This document shows, in pieces, positions 25,573 through 35,010 of a stretch of 64,000 nucleotides of DNA. Each line of letters starts with the position of its first letter. The stretch's first letter is position 1. The position numbers and the translations under genes are program-made. This DNA comes from Bradyrhizobium sp. CB1717. GTDB taxonomy: Bacteria; Pseudomonadota; Alphaproteobacteria; Rhizobiales; Xanthobacteraceae. Location: contig NZ_CP121666.1 of the NCBI RefSeq assembly GCF_029714325.1, positions 7,719,001 to 7,783,000 of the forward strand, given 5' to 3'. The notes under the pieces are model-generated. The model was not told the origin of the DNA. It was given only the letters and a program-made list of their open reading frames with translations, and ran no database searches.

Positions 25573-27693
25573 TTACTCAGAACAAAGCCGCCTCCATGCA
25601 TAGGTGTATTCAAGCGCCAGTTGACGCGCGTGTTCCGTGAGATTGGCCGCGGCGCTGTGTCCCCCGTCGATGTTCTCGTAATACAGGTAAGGTTGGCCCA
25701 GCGCGGCGAGCTTCGCGGCAGCCTTGCGGCCGTGTGCTGGATGCACGTGGTCGTCCTTGGTGGAGGTAAGAATTAAGGGAACGGGATAGGTTTTTCCCGC
25801 CACCAGCTTCTGGTAGGGCGAGTAGCTTTCGATCCAAGCACGCTGCTCGGCAATGGCGGGGTCACCGTACTCGCCGATCCAGGAGGCGCCCGCGCCCAGC
25901 TTAGTGTATCGAAGCATGTCAAGCAGCGGCACCTCGATGATCGCCGCGTTGAATAACTCGGGACGTTGGGTGATTGCCGCGCCAACGAGGAGGCCACCCT
26001 GGCTGCCGCCAATTACTCCAAGCCGGCGTGGACTCGTGATCTTGCGGCGGATCAGGTTCTCGGCAACGGCAAGGAAATCATCCCATGTCGTCTGCTTCGT
26101 TGCCCCCTGGGCGGCTTGATGCCATTGTGGGCCAAACTCGCCGCCCCCGCGCAGGTTCGCAACGACATAGGCATTGCCCTGTTCGAGCCAGAGCCGCCCC
26201 CCCGGCCCCAGATCAGAGGGCAGAAGCCGAACCTGGAAACCGCCATAGCCATGGAGAAGTGTCGGAATTGCGCCGTCAAACCTTGCGTTCTTAGGCCGCA
26301 CCAGAAAATAGGGAATTGACGTGCCATCAGGCGAAGTGGCTTCGAGCTGCTCCACGACGTGCTTGGACACATCTAAGGCAGACGGTGTCCTCTTCAATTC
26401 CTCAAGTCTTTTGCTTTCCGCATCAAAATACCAGACTGACGTTGGTCCGAGATAGCTCGAGACGGCAAACTTGACCCGGTCCGCTTCATCGTAGGTAACT
26501 GACAGGCTGACACCTGTATGTTCCGGCAGCGGTATGGGCGTCGCGGACCAAGCTCCCTGAGCGTACTTATAGACGAACGCTTTGCTCTGAACGTTCTCAA
26601 GGATCGTCAGGATCAAGAATTTCTTTGTGGCCGTTAACTCGCTCACGGCCTGGCGGGGTCCAGGTTGAAAGACAAGCGAGGCTTTGGCGCGCAACGGATC
26701 CTGCTTCCATTCGTCGAGGTCATACGAGATCACCGAGCCCGCCGTGAAGCGGTTGTCCTCGGACGGCATCCAGTCCTCGTCAAGTTTCACAAGCAGGCGG
26801 CCGCACGCGAGCGCGACGATCTCGGCCTTCTTCGGCAGATTGAGCTTGACGGGCCCATCGGGGCGGAAGACCACATATTCGGACTCGAAAGAGCTGATTG
26901 CGCGGACCGCGCCGGTCGCATGAATATGACGCTCGCTGTCACGAAGCACGAAGGACTGCGTCTCACTGTCGGTGGGCTCGCCACGATAGATCTCGCGAGC
27001 CTCACTGAGCGACTGAGCGCGTTTGAGCTCCTTCACCACAAAGGGGTAGCCGGCTTGCGTCAAAGTCCCCTCGCCCCAGTCCCGTGCAACAAGCAGTGTG
27101 TCACGATCGACCCAGCTGACGTCCTGCTTGCCCTCCGGGAGACTAAAGCCGTCCGCAACGAAGGTCTTCGCGGTGCGATCGAACTCCCGCATGGACACGG
27201 CCTCCTTGCCGCCATCGGAAAGACTAATTAGGCAGAGGCGCTCTTCAGGCGGAAGGCAGCTGGCACCTCGAAAGACCCAATTTCTATTCTCGGCGACGGC
27301 CAAGGCGTCCACGTCGAGGATGGCTTCCCACTTTGGGTCCTGGCCACGATCGCTCTCACGCGTGGTGCGCCGCCAGACGCCGCGCACCTGGTTCTCGTCT
27401 TGCCAGAAATGCTCCAAACCGCGCCCTTCCAATTGAATATCTGCGATTCGATCCTTCTGCAGGATGGAGACCGCCTGTTCGTAGAAGTGCCGATAGCGAG
27501 GATCCGACTGAAGCACCCCGAGCGTCTTCTCGTTCTCGGCGCGAACCCAGGCCACTGCGGCTGGCCCTTCGATCTCCTCGAGCCAACGGAATGGATCATC
27601 AGTCAGTGCCGCATCGGTTCGCTCCTGTGAAAGCGTCGTGGAGATCAAGCAGGCAATCGACATCAGCGTGGCGAACAGGAGTGATGACTTCAT
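25573..27693 (-). CDS. secreted prolyl oligopeptidase family serine peptidase (S9A)
   Basis: The protein has about 706 residues from the ATG at 27693, which has GGAG six bases upstream. Residues 1-24 are a Sec signal peptide (MKSSLLFATLMSIACLISTT, then LSQ). The first two thirds form the beta-propeller that gates access in S9A enzymes. The catalytic alpha/beta-hydrolase domain carries GVIGGSQGGLLVGAA (nucleophile Ser), TKDDHVHPAHG (Asp) and NIDGGHSAAAN (His). The substrate is expected to be short Pro-containing peptides, processed in the periplasm or outside. A tts-like box and a strong hairpin lie 450-550 bp upstream. If the box is real, this would be a TtsI-controlled but Sec-exported peptidase. 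Confidence 0.92.
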   Translation of the reverse strand: MKSSLLFATLMSIACLISTTLSQERTDAALTDDPFRWLEEIEGPAAVAWVRAENEKTLGVLQSDPRYRHFYEQAVSILQKDRIADIQLEGRGLEHFWQDENQVRGVWRRTTRESDRGQDPKWEAILDVDALAVAENRNWVFRGASCLPPEERLCLISLSDGGKEAVSMREFDRTAKTFVADGFSLPEGKQDVSWVDRDTLLVARDWGEGTLTQAGYPFVVKELKRAQSLSEAREIYRGEPTDSETQSFVLRDSERHIHATGAVRAISSFESEYVVFRPDGPVKLNLPKKAEIVALACGRLLVKLDEDWMPSEDNRFTAGSVISYDLDEWKQDPLRAKASLVFQPGPRQAVSELTATKKFLILTILENVQSKAFVYKYAQGAWSATPIPLPEHTGVSLSVTYDEADRVKFAVSSYLGPTSVWYFDAESKRLEELKRTPSALDVSKHVVEQLEATSPDGTSIPYFLVRPKNARFDGAIPTLLHGYGGFQVRLLPSDLGPGGRLWLEQGNAYVVANLRGGGEFGPQWHQAAQGATKQTTWDDFLAVAENLIRRKITSPRRLGVIGGSQGGLLVGAAITQRPELFNAAIIEVPLLDMLRYTKLGAGASWIGEYGDPAIAEQRAWIESYSPYQKLVAGKTYPVPLILTSTKDDHVHPAHGRKAAAKLAALGQPYLYYENIDGGHSAAANLTEHARQLALEYTYAWRRLCSE

Positions 27694-28149
27694 GGTTGCT
27701 CCGGCTAACGTCCAGCGGCCAGGCTCGCCCCGAGTCAATCAGAAGCGGCGGAAAGCACGCAAGCGCGTGACACAGCGCGGCTTGCGCTACCCCCTCACTG
27801 CAAGCTGCGTGCCGACTAAAGAGTCGCAAGTTTCAACGCTCCGGTTGCAGCACGATGTCCGCTTCCCTTCACTGGTTGCCAAGCAGACACCGACAACGTG
27901 TCAGCCGGACAGTCCGTCAGATGGCACCGGTCTTTTCGGATTCAGCGACCAAGAACGGATGCTCCGCCTGTGTAGATCCCTTCGAGCGAGTTTATTTGGC
28001 AGACTTGTCGACGGGGGGTATCATGACAAAGAGAAGCGACTTTCCCAGGGGATTGCACTCAAGACGATGAGGGCAGAAGCAAGGACTACGGCTCTTAGTA
28101 GCAATCCGTCTTGAGGTCGAGGCTCTAACCAGACGGGTTCAAGCGCCGG
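27694..28149. other. leader region upstream of the S9 peptidase
   Basis: About 455 bases lie between the peptidase start and the tts-like box. No convincing gene is seen on either strand. Confidence 0.4.
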
Positions 28150-28181
28150 GTCAGGTTCTATCTTTCGATAAGTTGACGAAA
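28150..28181 (-). promoter_or_regulatory. tts-like box upstream of the S9 peptidase
   Basis: The minus strand reads TTCGTCAACTTATCGAAAG, then ATAGAACCTGA. The GTCA, CTTATCGAAAG core fits the tts consensus, with one mismatch in GTCAG and a poor distal CTA block. It points to the S9 peptidase about 455 bp away. Confidence 0.5.
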
Positions 28182-28212
28182 CGAAGCTGTCATCAGGAGT
28201 TCTTTTGTCGCT

Positions 28213-28242
28213 AGGGTCAGGCTCAAACAGTCCTGACCCTAC
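28213..28242. repeat. perfect hairpin (10-bp stem)
   Basis: TAGGGTCAGG and CCTGACCCTA flank a 10-base loop. A further GGGTCAGG lies at 28148-28155, inside the distal part of the tts-like box. No T-run follows on either strand, so it is not a standard terminator. Confidence 0.7.
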
Positions 28243-28681
28243 CGGCGGCAATCGGGCGCACGAGCCCGTGGTCCTTCAAAGGCGTACCACGCTAAGGACG
28301 AAGGGGCGAGATGTCGATCGAGAATGTCCGCTGCGGCGGAGCAGCTTGGCGGGGGCGAGGCGAGTGCGGGCCACCCTGTGCTAACGGGACTTGCGGCCTC
28401 CATTGCAATGGGCAGCCTTTCCGTCGCGGAACGACCAAAAGCTCGCTGATGCCGACGCCACTTGCATAAGCGTCGTTTACGGGTACGGAACAACGCTGCA
28501 CACCGCCCCGTCCATTATGGATCACTCCCTTGATACCTTGATGCAGCTCGTTCAATCTTTTCCGGTCATCACCCAGGCTTGCGCAACCTGCAAGAACCGC
28601 GTCGGCGTTAATTCTATTCGTTCCTCTGTGCTGCTGCAGAACAGCGTAATCTGCCGTGCTGTGCTCCTCGCCTGCTCAATC
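28243..28681. other. intergenic stretch without a recognisable gene
   Basis: About 440 bases have no recognisable domain; short frames on both strands are of low quality. Confidence 0.4.
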
Positions 28682-28944
28682 CTACCCGACACCGGGCTCT
28701 TGTTCGGGACGACCGCTGAGCGAAGCTGTGGCTATCGGCAGCTCCCAGAGTCTGTGCTGAGAGTGCATCAGTCGGGCCTCTAGCGCTTCATAGGCCTTCT
28801 TCGCGTCTGCACGCGCGGCCTCCTTCAGGGCGACATCCGCGGGGTCGATCTCGTTGTAGGTGGCCAGCGCCTCGGCATGGTTCCGGTACAGCGGCATCTG
28901 AGCCACGTTGGTCCAGCCGCGACCGATAATAAGGCACTGATCAG
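28682..28944 (-). pseudogene. displaced-frame C-terminal segment overlapping the otsA end
   Basis: In the frame shifted by one base from otsA, the sequence LIIGRGWTNVAQMPLYRNHAEALATYNEIDPADVALKEAARADAKKAYEAL reads as clean, Ala/Glu-rich protein and continues to a stop at 28682. It has no start codon with a ribosome binding site. It is either the original otsA C terminus cut off by a frameshift near 28940, or the tail of a different gene fused to otsA. Confidence 0.5.
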
Positions 28945-30354
28945 CCGGAACGGTTTGTCCAGCTCCCGGACGTAGTCTGCCGACCAGTCGTGGATGGTAT
29001 AGGATTCAATCTTATCCATCATCGACCGCCAGCGCTTGACACGCTCCTCAAGCGGCATGTTTGCCGCTCTTGATATAGCATCTGCGACTTCTTTGGGATC
29101 GTTTGGATCCACCAGCAGCGCCTCGTCCTCGTTGAAGTCTTCAGCCGCCCCTGCAAACTTCGATAGGACCAGAACGCCGGGATCCTCCGGGACTTGGGCA
29201 GCAACATATTCTTTCGCTACCAGATTCATGCCGTCCCGCAGTGGCGTGACCACACCTACATGTGCCGCGCGGTAGAGACGCGCGAGTGCAGCCTGGTTAA
29301 ACGAGTCATTCGTGTAGTGGATCGGCCTCCACTCGTCGGTGCCATGATCGTCATTGACGTGGTTGATCGCATTCTCCACGTCCTCTTTGTACTTCTGATA
29401 CTCCTCGACGTCGGCGCGCGAGGACGGCGCGATCTGTAACAGCGAGATGCTCTGCGGCTCCTTCTTCAAAAGCTCATTGAAGGCTTCGACCCGTTTATCG
29501 ATGCCTTTGGTGTAGTCGAGCCGGTCTACGCCGATAGCAAACTTGGCGCCTTGAAATTCTTGCAATAACGACGAGACTTTTTCTTGCTCAGCGGGAGAGA
29601 GGTCTGCCGCAAGATACGCCGCGAACTGCTCGGGATCGATACCGATTGGGAACTTTTGAAGTCGTGTCTGCCCACTTTCCGTGGTCACAATGCCATCCTT
29701 GCTCTCGAGCCCGAAATGGGTCCGCAGGCAGGCCAGGAAATTGTTTAGATCCCGGTTCGTCTGAAAGCCGAGCAGATCGTACTTCAGCATCGATTTCATC
29801 AGTTCGCGATGGTTGGGTACGCACTCTATCATGTCAGGCGTGGGCCATGGCGTATGGAGGAAAAAGCCGGTTGGCCGCTCAACGCCCAGGTCTTTCAGCT
29901 CGGCCCCAAGCGGGAGCAGATGATAATCATGAACCCAGAATGCGTCCCTATCTCGTACGTCGAAAGCCGCGCGAGCGATGAAGTCGTTGATCCTTCGATA
30001 GCTGCCATAATCCTCTTGCGAGGCCGACATCCGGTCCGGCAAAGAGTGCAATGCTGGCCACAAGGTTGAATTCGAATAACCTCGATAGTAGCCAGCATGG
30101 TCCGCGGCCGGCAGATCGAGCCTGGCGACGTGGCCTGCACCAGTCGGCACCAGTGGCAGGGGCCGCTCGATCCCGTCGCCACGGGTCTCCGAAGAGCCTA
30201 TCCAAACCGCGCCCGAACGTTCCACCACCGGCTCGAGACCCGCGGCAAGCCCCCCAGTCTGGGGTTTATTGGGGTCGAACGGCGCAATGCGGTTCGAAAT
30301 GACGACAAGATTCAAATCGGGTTGCTGGTTGACAGCATCAAGGCGATCCTCCAC
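28825..30354 (-). CDS. otsA: trehalose-6-phosphate synthase, C terminus probably frameshifted
   Basis: OtsA (GT20) transfers glucose from UDP-glucose to glucose-6-phosphate, the first step of trehalose synthesis. The core is complete: VVISNR near the N terminus, WVHDYHLLPLGAELK, RLDYTKGIDKRVEAF (nucleotide-sugar binding) and VTPLRDGMNLVAKEYVAAQ. Up to YVRELDKPFR the frame is good. After that it becomes an Arg/Pro/Thr-rich tail (WLRCRCTGTMPRRWPP), while another frame carries protein-like sequence on to 28682 (GRGWTNVAQMPLYRNHAEAL and beyond). The enzymatic core should be unaffected. Trehalose is an osmoprotectant and symbiotic carbon compound in rhizobia. A tts-like box lies about 250 bp upstream. 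Confidence 0.9.
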   Translation of the reverse strand: MEDRLDAVNQQPDLNLVVISNRIAPFDPNKPQTGGLAAGLEPVVERSGAVWIGSSETRGDGIERPLPLVPTGAGHVARLDLPAADHAGYYRGYSNSTLWPALHSLPDRMSASQEDYGSYRRINDFIARAAFDVRDRDAFWVHDYHLLPLGAELKDLGVERPTGFFLHTPWPTPDMIECVPNHRELMKSMLKYDLLGFQTNRDLNNFLACLRTHFGLESKDGIVTTESGQTRLQKFPIGIDPEQFAAYLAADLSPAEQEKVSSLLQEFQGAKFAIGVDRLDYTKGIDKRVEAFNELLKKEPQSISLLQIAPSSRADVEEYQKYKEDVENAINHVNDDHGTDEWRPIHYTNDSFNQAALARLYRAAHVGVVTPLRDGMNLVAKEYVAAQVPEDPGVLVLSKFAGAAEDFNEDEALLVDPNDPKEVADAISRAANMPLEERVKRWRSMMDKIESYTIHDWSADYVRELDKPFRLISALLSVAAGPTWLRCRCTGTMPRRWPPTTRSTPRMSP

Positions 30355-30603
30355 CTCGTCCGATACACTGGGATCGGAAGGACCTGCACTAGCTTGTTGC
30401 TCTTGCGGTCTCTCGTCCAGGTGCTGATCAAAGGCCAGCTTGACCTATGGTTTCATCTTGCTCGGTGGCGGCTGATGTGCTGGCGGGGTCCAACGTTGCC
30501 GTATCGAGCGTGTCTTGGATTCGAACCATCTCGCAACTCCGCTTGACGATGTTTACGTTTGTTGCAGTCGCAGATCAGCCCCGAGATACCTCCACTTCGC
30601 CAG

Positions 30604-30635
30604 GATGGTAGGTCTAGCTTTCGCGAAGCTGACCG
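30604..30635 (-). promoter_or_regulatory. tts-like box upstream of otsA
   Basis: The minus strand reads CGGTCAGCTTCGCGAAAGCT, then AGACCTACC. GTCAGCTT and GAAAGCT match the consensus exactly; TCG is GCG. It lies about 250 bp before otsA in the right orientation. Confidence 0.6.
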
Positions 30636-31919
30636 GTCGGGCAAAATAGTCGGATTGCTGCATCCATCCAGGACTTCGAGGCGGTGGCGGCGGAGGAGGC
30701 GACGAGATGTCGGATTAAGGCAGGTCGACGTTTGGCTTCATTGACTTGATGAGTACACGCAGGGCGTTGTCGTCATAGGCGACGACGCACAGTGCGCCTC
30801 GACGCTAGGAAGACTCGGGCGCTGTGGCGAGGTCACCGTCCTGATCGGCACCATTTGAATGGCGCTAGTGCGCATTGACGACTATATGGAGTACTCAACC
30901 CTCTGAATGTGGCAGATCTTGCTTGCCAAGATCGGTCGCCCGCTCCGGCCTTCCGACAGTACGATATAGACGGACATCATAGGGGTCCTGGCGTCGCCCG
31001 CGCCCGACGTATCGGCGCGCATCCGAATAAGAGGTAGTAACCTGCAGCGAAGCTTCTCCTCTCAAACTGCCGCGGCTCACAATCTTGGCTGTCTCAGGGT
31101 CTCGCCCTGCGCGCTGATACGGTCCGTTCCGTGACATGCGCCTGTTGATACCGTGAGGAGGATACCCCGATGTGGTGGGCTTAATGCTCTGCCCGCGGCA
31201 CTAACAATGCAGGCGACTACCGACTACCCGCCAACGAACGAAATTGGTTCGGCCAGTTTGCTTGGGACGTGCGTCCGTAATGACTCTTACGGAACGGTAC
31301 CCACCTTCCGGAGAATATAAGCTGTACATTACGCACCGTGCGTCGACAGCAACATCACCGCACGAAAATGGGCCGAGGACAGCGCTTCTTCGCCTCTCCA
31401 GCAAGATGGGGTTGCGAGCAGGCTACAGCCTGTGCCGATCGCGGCTGTCTCGCGCAAACGAGTCGCGCACGAAGGCCCCTTGCGATCCGGGTTGTACCGG
31501 AGCGGCCGCCACCATCGCAGTCATGATTTCATGTTGCGGCTGTTATCGAGCTGGGAGACGAAGTCGCCCCAAAGGTTCGCCTCTCAGAGGCAAAACGGCG
31601 CCATGGCGCGCGCTCGTCAGGGGCGAGTAGCTCGCTGGCCTCAATCAAGATGCAGTTTACGCCGCAGGGCCCTATTGCGCTTGGGTTTCGCTTTGGTTCA
31701 CATCTTTATCAAAAACGAAGGCCCGGATCTCTCTCCGAAAGGCCGGCTTTGCGGCTTCGCTGCTGCCGCGCCGCAGATGCCAAGGACAACGCCCCCTCAT
31801 CCCTACTTTGATCAAGTAGGGCCTTTGTCACGGAAGATTTCGTCGTATTTTTACCCTCGGCGATTTCCTGCGCGGAGCCGTCGTCTCGCGGCGGAATTCG
31901 TCTCAGGCTGGAGTTGATT
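30636..31919. other. long non-coding or decayed stretch
   Basis: Nearly 1.3 kb contain only short overlapping frames with no recognisable domain. The last 20 bases provide the GGAGTTGATT leader of the Lrp-type regulator. Confidence 0.45.
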
Positions 31920-32396
31920 ATGCAGTACGATCGGATAGATGCCCGGATCCTCGAGATCGTGCAAAAGAATAACCGTCTGACTTCCGACGTGATTGGCGAG
32001 ATGGCCGGGCTTTCTGCTACCGCGTGCCAACGACGGTTGAAGAGGCTTCGCTCGGAGGGCATCATCCAGGCTGACGTGTCGGTCGTATCGCCAAGGGCGG
32101 TCGGACGACCTATTCAAGTGCTTGCACTGGTGACCTTGGAGCGGGAAAGCGCTGATATCATCGACAGATTCAAGAAGGCCATCAAATCATCCATTGACGT
32201 CGTCAACGGCTTTTACGTCACAGGCGATGCCGACTTCGTCCTGTACATTACCGCGCGGTCCATGGAGGAGTACGAGGAGTTCACGCGGCGCTTCTTCTAC
32301 GAAAATCGCGACATCAAGGGCTTCAAGAGCATGGTCATATTGGATCGCGTAAAGGTTGGATTTGCTGTTCCGGTTGAGCTTCCCCCAGACGATTGA
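31920..32396 (+). CDS. Lrp/AsnC-family transcriptional regulator
   Basis: The protein has 158 residues and starts MQYDRIDARILEIVQKNNR; GGAG lies nine bases before this ATG. Residues 4-60 are the AsnC-type HTH (TSDVIGEMAGLSATACQRRLKRLRSEGII). Residues 70-150 form the RAM ligand-binding/oligomerisation domain (VNGFYVTGDADFVLYITARSMEEYEEFTRRFF, including the GDADFVL element). Such regulators sense amino acids and often control a neighbouring gene. Here the neighbourhood is decayed, so the target is not evident. Confidence 0.92.
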   Translation: MQYDRIDARILEIVQKNNRLTSDVIGEMAGLSATACQRRLKRLRSEGIIQADVSVVSPRAVGRPIQVLALVTLERESADIIDRFKKAIKSSIDVVNGFYVTGDADFVLYITARSMEEYEEFTRRFFYENRDIKGFKSMVILDRVKVGFAVPVELPPDD

Positions 32397-33080
32397 TTGC
32401 ACCGATCCGGGTGAGACTCTCGCGCCCGCTATCGAGCTTGTTGCCATTGTGGCCGACGGATCACGCTGCAATGTCGTGGGCGCAAGCATCGTACCGCTAA
32501 GACAAGGTGCAAAAGCAAGAACGCGGTACGTGGCGCGAACGCCTCTATTCGCTTGGTCGAAATTCATCGAAGACAGGCCTCTCAACGCTGGACTTGGGCA
32601 CCGTTGAGTTACTCGTTGCATCAATCAAGATGAAGATGCTGTTATAACTCGTAATCACGTTCCCTTTACGGCGCAAAGGCCGCTGCCGGGCCATGACCGA
32701 TCGCGTGCCCGCCGTCCTCGAAGTGCTTGACTGCTCTGTATAGTGCTATCAGGCAGCTGCCTGGCACACGACCGGAGCCTGTGCGTTCTCTTCCGGTGCG
32801 TCCTGCGAAACGGCACTTTGTGAAGAATGTAATCTTGGCGCGTTTTTCGCTCCAACAGCTTACGGCAATGGGGAGTGCCTCGAGCCGGTCGTCTTGAAAG
32901 AACGGATGGTTCTGCAAGAGCCAAAAAGGCCCGACGAGCACGTCTAAGCGGCCTCGTGTCGCTCAGAGTTGTTGCCGCGGGCAGTATTCTCGGTAGGCCA
33001 TCGCGGGGGGCGGCACTTCTTTCTTGTGGAGAGGACATCTTTCAAGGATCAATCCGTCGTCGTCTTCCCCCGGGAGCGCG
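32397..33080. other. intergenic stretch without a recognisable gene
   Basis: About 680 bases have no recognisable domain. Frames on the minus strand around 32655-33038 are Arg-rich and look like chance. Confidence 0.4.
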
Positions 33081-33380
33081 CACAGAATTCGCGCCGAGGA
33101 TCTTCGTCGGATCATGAAAGCGCATCCCGAGATCAGAGACAATCTGTTCGAGTACGTGCAAGCGCTGACATTTCAGTGCGTCCAGACAGGATTATGCGGG
33201 TACGGCACCATCGTGAACAGCGCCTCGCGAGCTGGATTTGCGTTGCTGGTGACGCTATTGACTCCGCGTGCTGCCAGTAACCCACGATTACCTGTCCTTG
33301 GTACGCAGGGACTCCGCCGCGCCGAGGTGACCGAAACCCTGATCCGCTTCGAGGAGCAAAGTTTCAACTATGCGGCCGAA
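33081..33380 (+). pseudogene. Crp/Fnr-family regulator remnant
   Basis: The pieces EDLRRIMKAHPEIRDNLFEYVQALTFQCVQTGLC, HHREQRLASWICVAGDAIDS and RRAEVTETLIRFEEQSF appear in order but in shifted frames. They match the linker-helix and HTH half of alphaproteobacterial Crp/Fnr regulators (REQRLASWL...GLRRAGVTEALIRFEEQGL). The N-terminal cyclic-nucleotide domain is missing and at least two frameshifts are present. Confidence 0.75.
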
Positions 33381-33767
33381 GGTGAACATCTTCCCTGCCG
33401 AAATCAATGAAGACCTGCAAACAGCCGGAGTGATGAGGGCGTGTAAAAGCTCTCATGCATCGACCGCATCGTCGGGCCCCACATCAAGAGCGACACCCGC
33501 GAGCACAAACACGGTACTTTTTCCCCGTTGGCACGCGCCGACAGCGCATCCTCGCGGAACCCTCTTCTCTTCTCAGAACTGATAGGAGAACTCCGTTTCC
33601 GTTTGCGCTATTCCTTCCAGGTCGAGCCGCCAGCCAAGGCCACAGCCGATTGGCGGCGAATAGCCGAACTTTTGAAGTCGCTGATGCTGATTTCGAATGC
33701 TGCGGTGTGAGTAGCACGATGAGTCGACAGTCGCATTATGATCGCGAGCCGGAGCACCTCCGCTATG
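33381..33767. other. intergenic stretch without a recognisable gene
   Basis: About 390 bases have no recognisable domain. They include degraded sequence downstream of the Crp/Fnr remnant. Confidence 0.35.
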
Positions 33768-34040
33768 CTTGTTCCACACGAATGTGAGCTGTCATCCCAC
33801 CCAGCGGGCATGGTGATTGAGGTTCTCGATTCCGATTCAAGTGCATGCGCTCCGCCGATTGTTTTTGTCGGCAGAAATCGGGCTGGCAACTGGGTTGCCC
33901 GCGAAAAAGGGGGTGCGTTTGGCGGGCTTTTTATCAACCGCGCTGAAGCTCTGAAATACGCCCTCTTCAAGAACGGACGCCATCCAGAGAGCATCATCGA
34001 AGTGGCGCGTGAGATCGAGCTCGAGATTCCAAGCCCGTGA
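33768..34040 (+). CDS. conserved small hypothetical protein
   Basis: The protein has 90 residues from MLVPHECELSSHPAGMVIEV. The sequence is protein-like throughout, with a beta-rich PPIVFVGRNRAGNWVAREKGGAFGGLFINRAEALKYALF core and an amphipathic C-terminal helix. I recall similar short proteins from rhizobial genomes but no function. A GGAG lies upstream of the ATG. It stands alone between two regulator remnants. Confidence 0.6.
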   Translation, partial: LVPHECELSSHPAGMVIEVLDSDSSACAPPIVFVGRNRAGNWVAREKGGAFGGLFINRAEALKYALFKNGRHPESIIEVAREIELEIPSP

Positions 34041-34291
34041 ACTACAGAACACGAACGATTGACCATCCTTCTGCATCCGCCAACCCGTCGCAGCCGGGCA
34101 CTCCCTAACCGATGTTCTTGAGCGTGCGCACTTCAACCTTCAATTTGGCAGCCTACAGCCTTTCCGCTGCAGCTTCTGTCGGTCGACAGTCACCTGCCAA
34201 TCATTGCTTCGCTTCGCATTCCGCCGGAGCAACCCACAGTCGGCCCTTACATTTCGCTAGATCTGCATCAGCGGCAACGGAACGGCGGCAG

Positions 34292-34495
34292 TTACTCAAT
34301 AAGACGCAGACGCCGCGCCTTGATGACGCATTGGATACGGGTGGTCGTTTCCAGCTTTCGCATTGCATTTTTCACATGAAAGTTGACGGTGTTCTCGCTC
34401 ACTTTCAGGATGACTCCGATGGCCCAGGATGACTTCCCCTCCTCGACCCATCGTAAGCACTGTCTTTCCCGTGTCGACAAAACAACCTCCGCCAT
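34292..34495 (-). CDS. stand-alone LuxR-type HTH protein (67 residues)
   Basis: The entire product is a LuxR/GerE DNA-binding domain: STRERQCLRWVEEGKSSWAIG, KVSENTVNFHVKNAMRKL and a short tail. There is no ligand-binding or receiver domain. AGGAGA lies seven bases upstream of the ATG, a better ribosome binding site than most genes here, so translation of just this domain is plausible. Alternatively it is the 3' end of a quorum-sensing regulator that lost its N-terminal autoinducer domain. HTH-only LuxR proteins can act as constitutive or competing DNA binders; the target is unknown. Confidence 0.7.
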   Translation of the reverse strand: MAEVVLSTRERQCLRWVEEGKSSWAIGVILKVSENTVNFHVKNAMRKLETTTRIQCVIKARRLRLIE

Positions 34496-35010
34496 GAGTT
34501 TCTCCTGGAGCCGAGAGGACGTGGAATGAGATCAGCAAATGCCATACCAGTCAGTGGCACCGCAAAGTCTCGCGGCAGCGACAAGATTTTGGGAGATTGC
34601 AGGTTTACTTCTCCGGAGACTGCCACGCAACTGCAGCCCCATTGACGGGATGCGAACATATGTCGAAAATGCAACAGCAGTAACTACGACAACCGTCGAT
34701 ATTTGCTCCGCATTTGTGTGAGCTGGATATCACCGTTTGGCCAGGCGTCCTCCCGCAAGGGGTGAATGCTCTGTGAAGGGGCCGTAGCACCCGGCTTGCG
34801 AGCCGAGATCCTTCATTTGATCCAAAGCTTTCCTTTCCAGCGTGTCGGCTCGGATCCACCCATCACAACAGGCCCGCGTTCGGCACCGTCCATCATGCAA
34901 GGTTTTCCGTCCCAATCACCTACCAGCGCTGGTCATTGATCGGCATCACAACAAAACGGTATGAGCAGTGCTGTTTGCGCCAATCGACGGCCGGCCTCCA
35001 GGATTTCTGT
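34496..35010. other. region upstream of the phosphonate cluster
   Basis: About 515 bases have no recognisable gene. It should hold the promoter of the PEP mutase gene, but I could not recognise a nod box, tts box or sigma-54 promoter in it. Confidence 0.4.

Noticed and set aside
28213..28242. Perfect hairpin as a transcription terminator
   Set aside because: No T-run follows the stem on either strand and no gene ends just before it.
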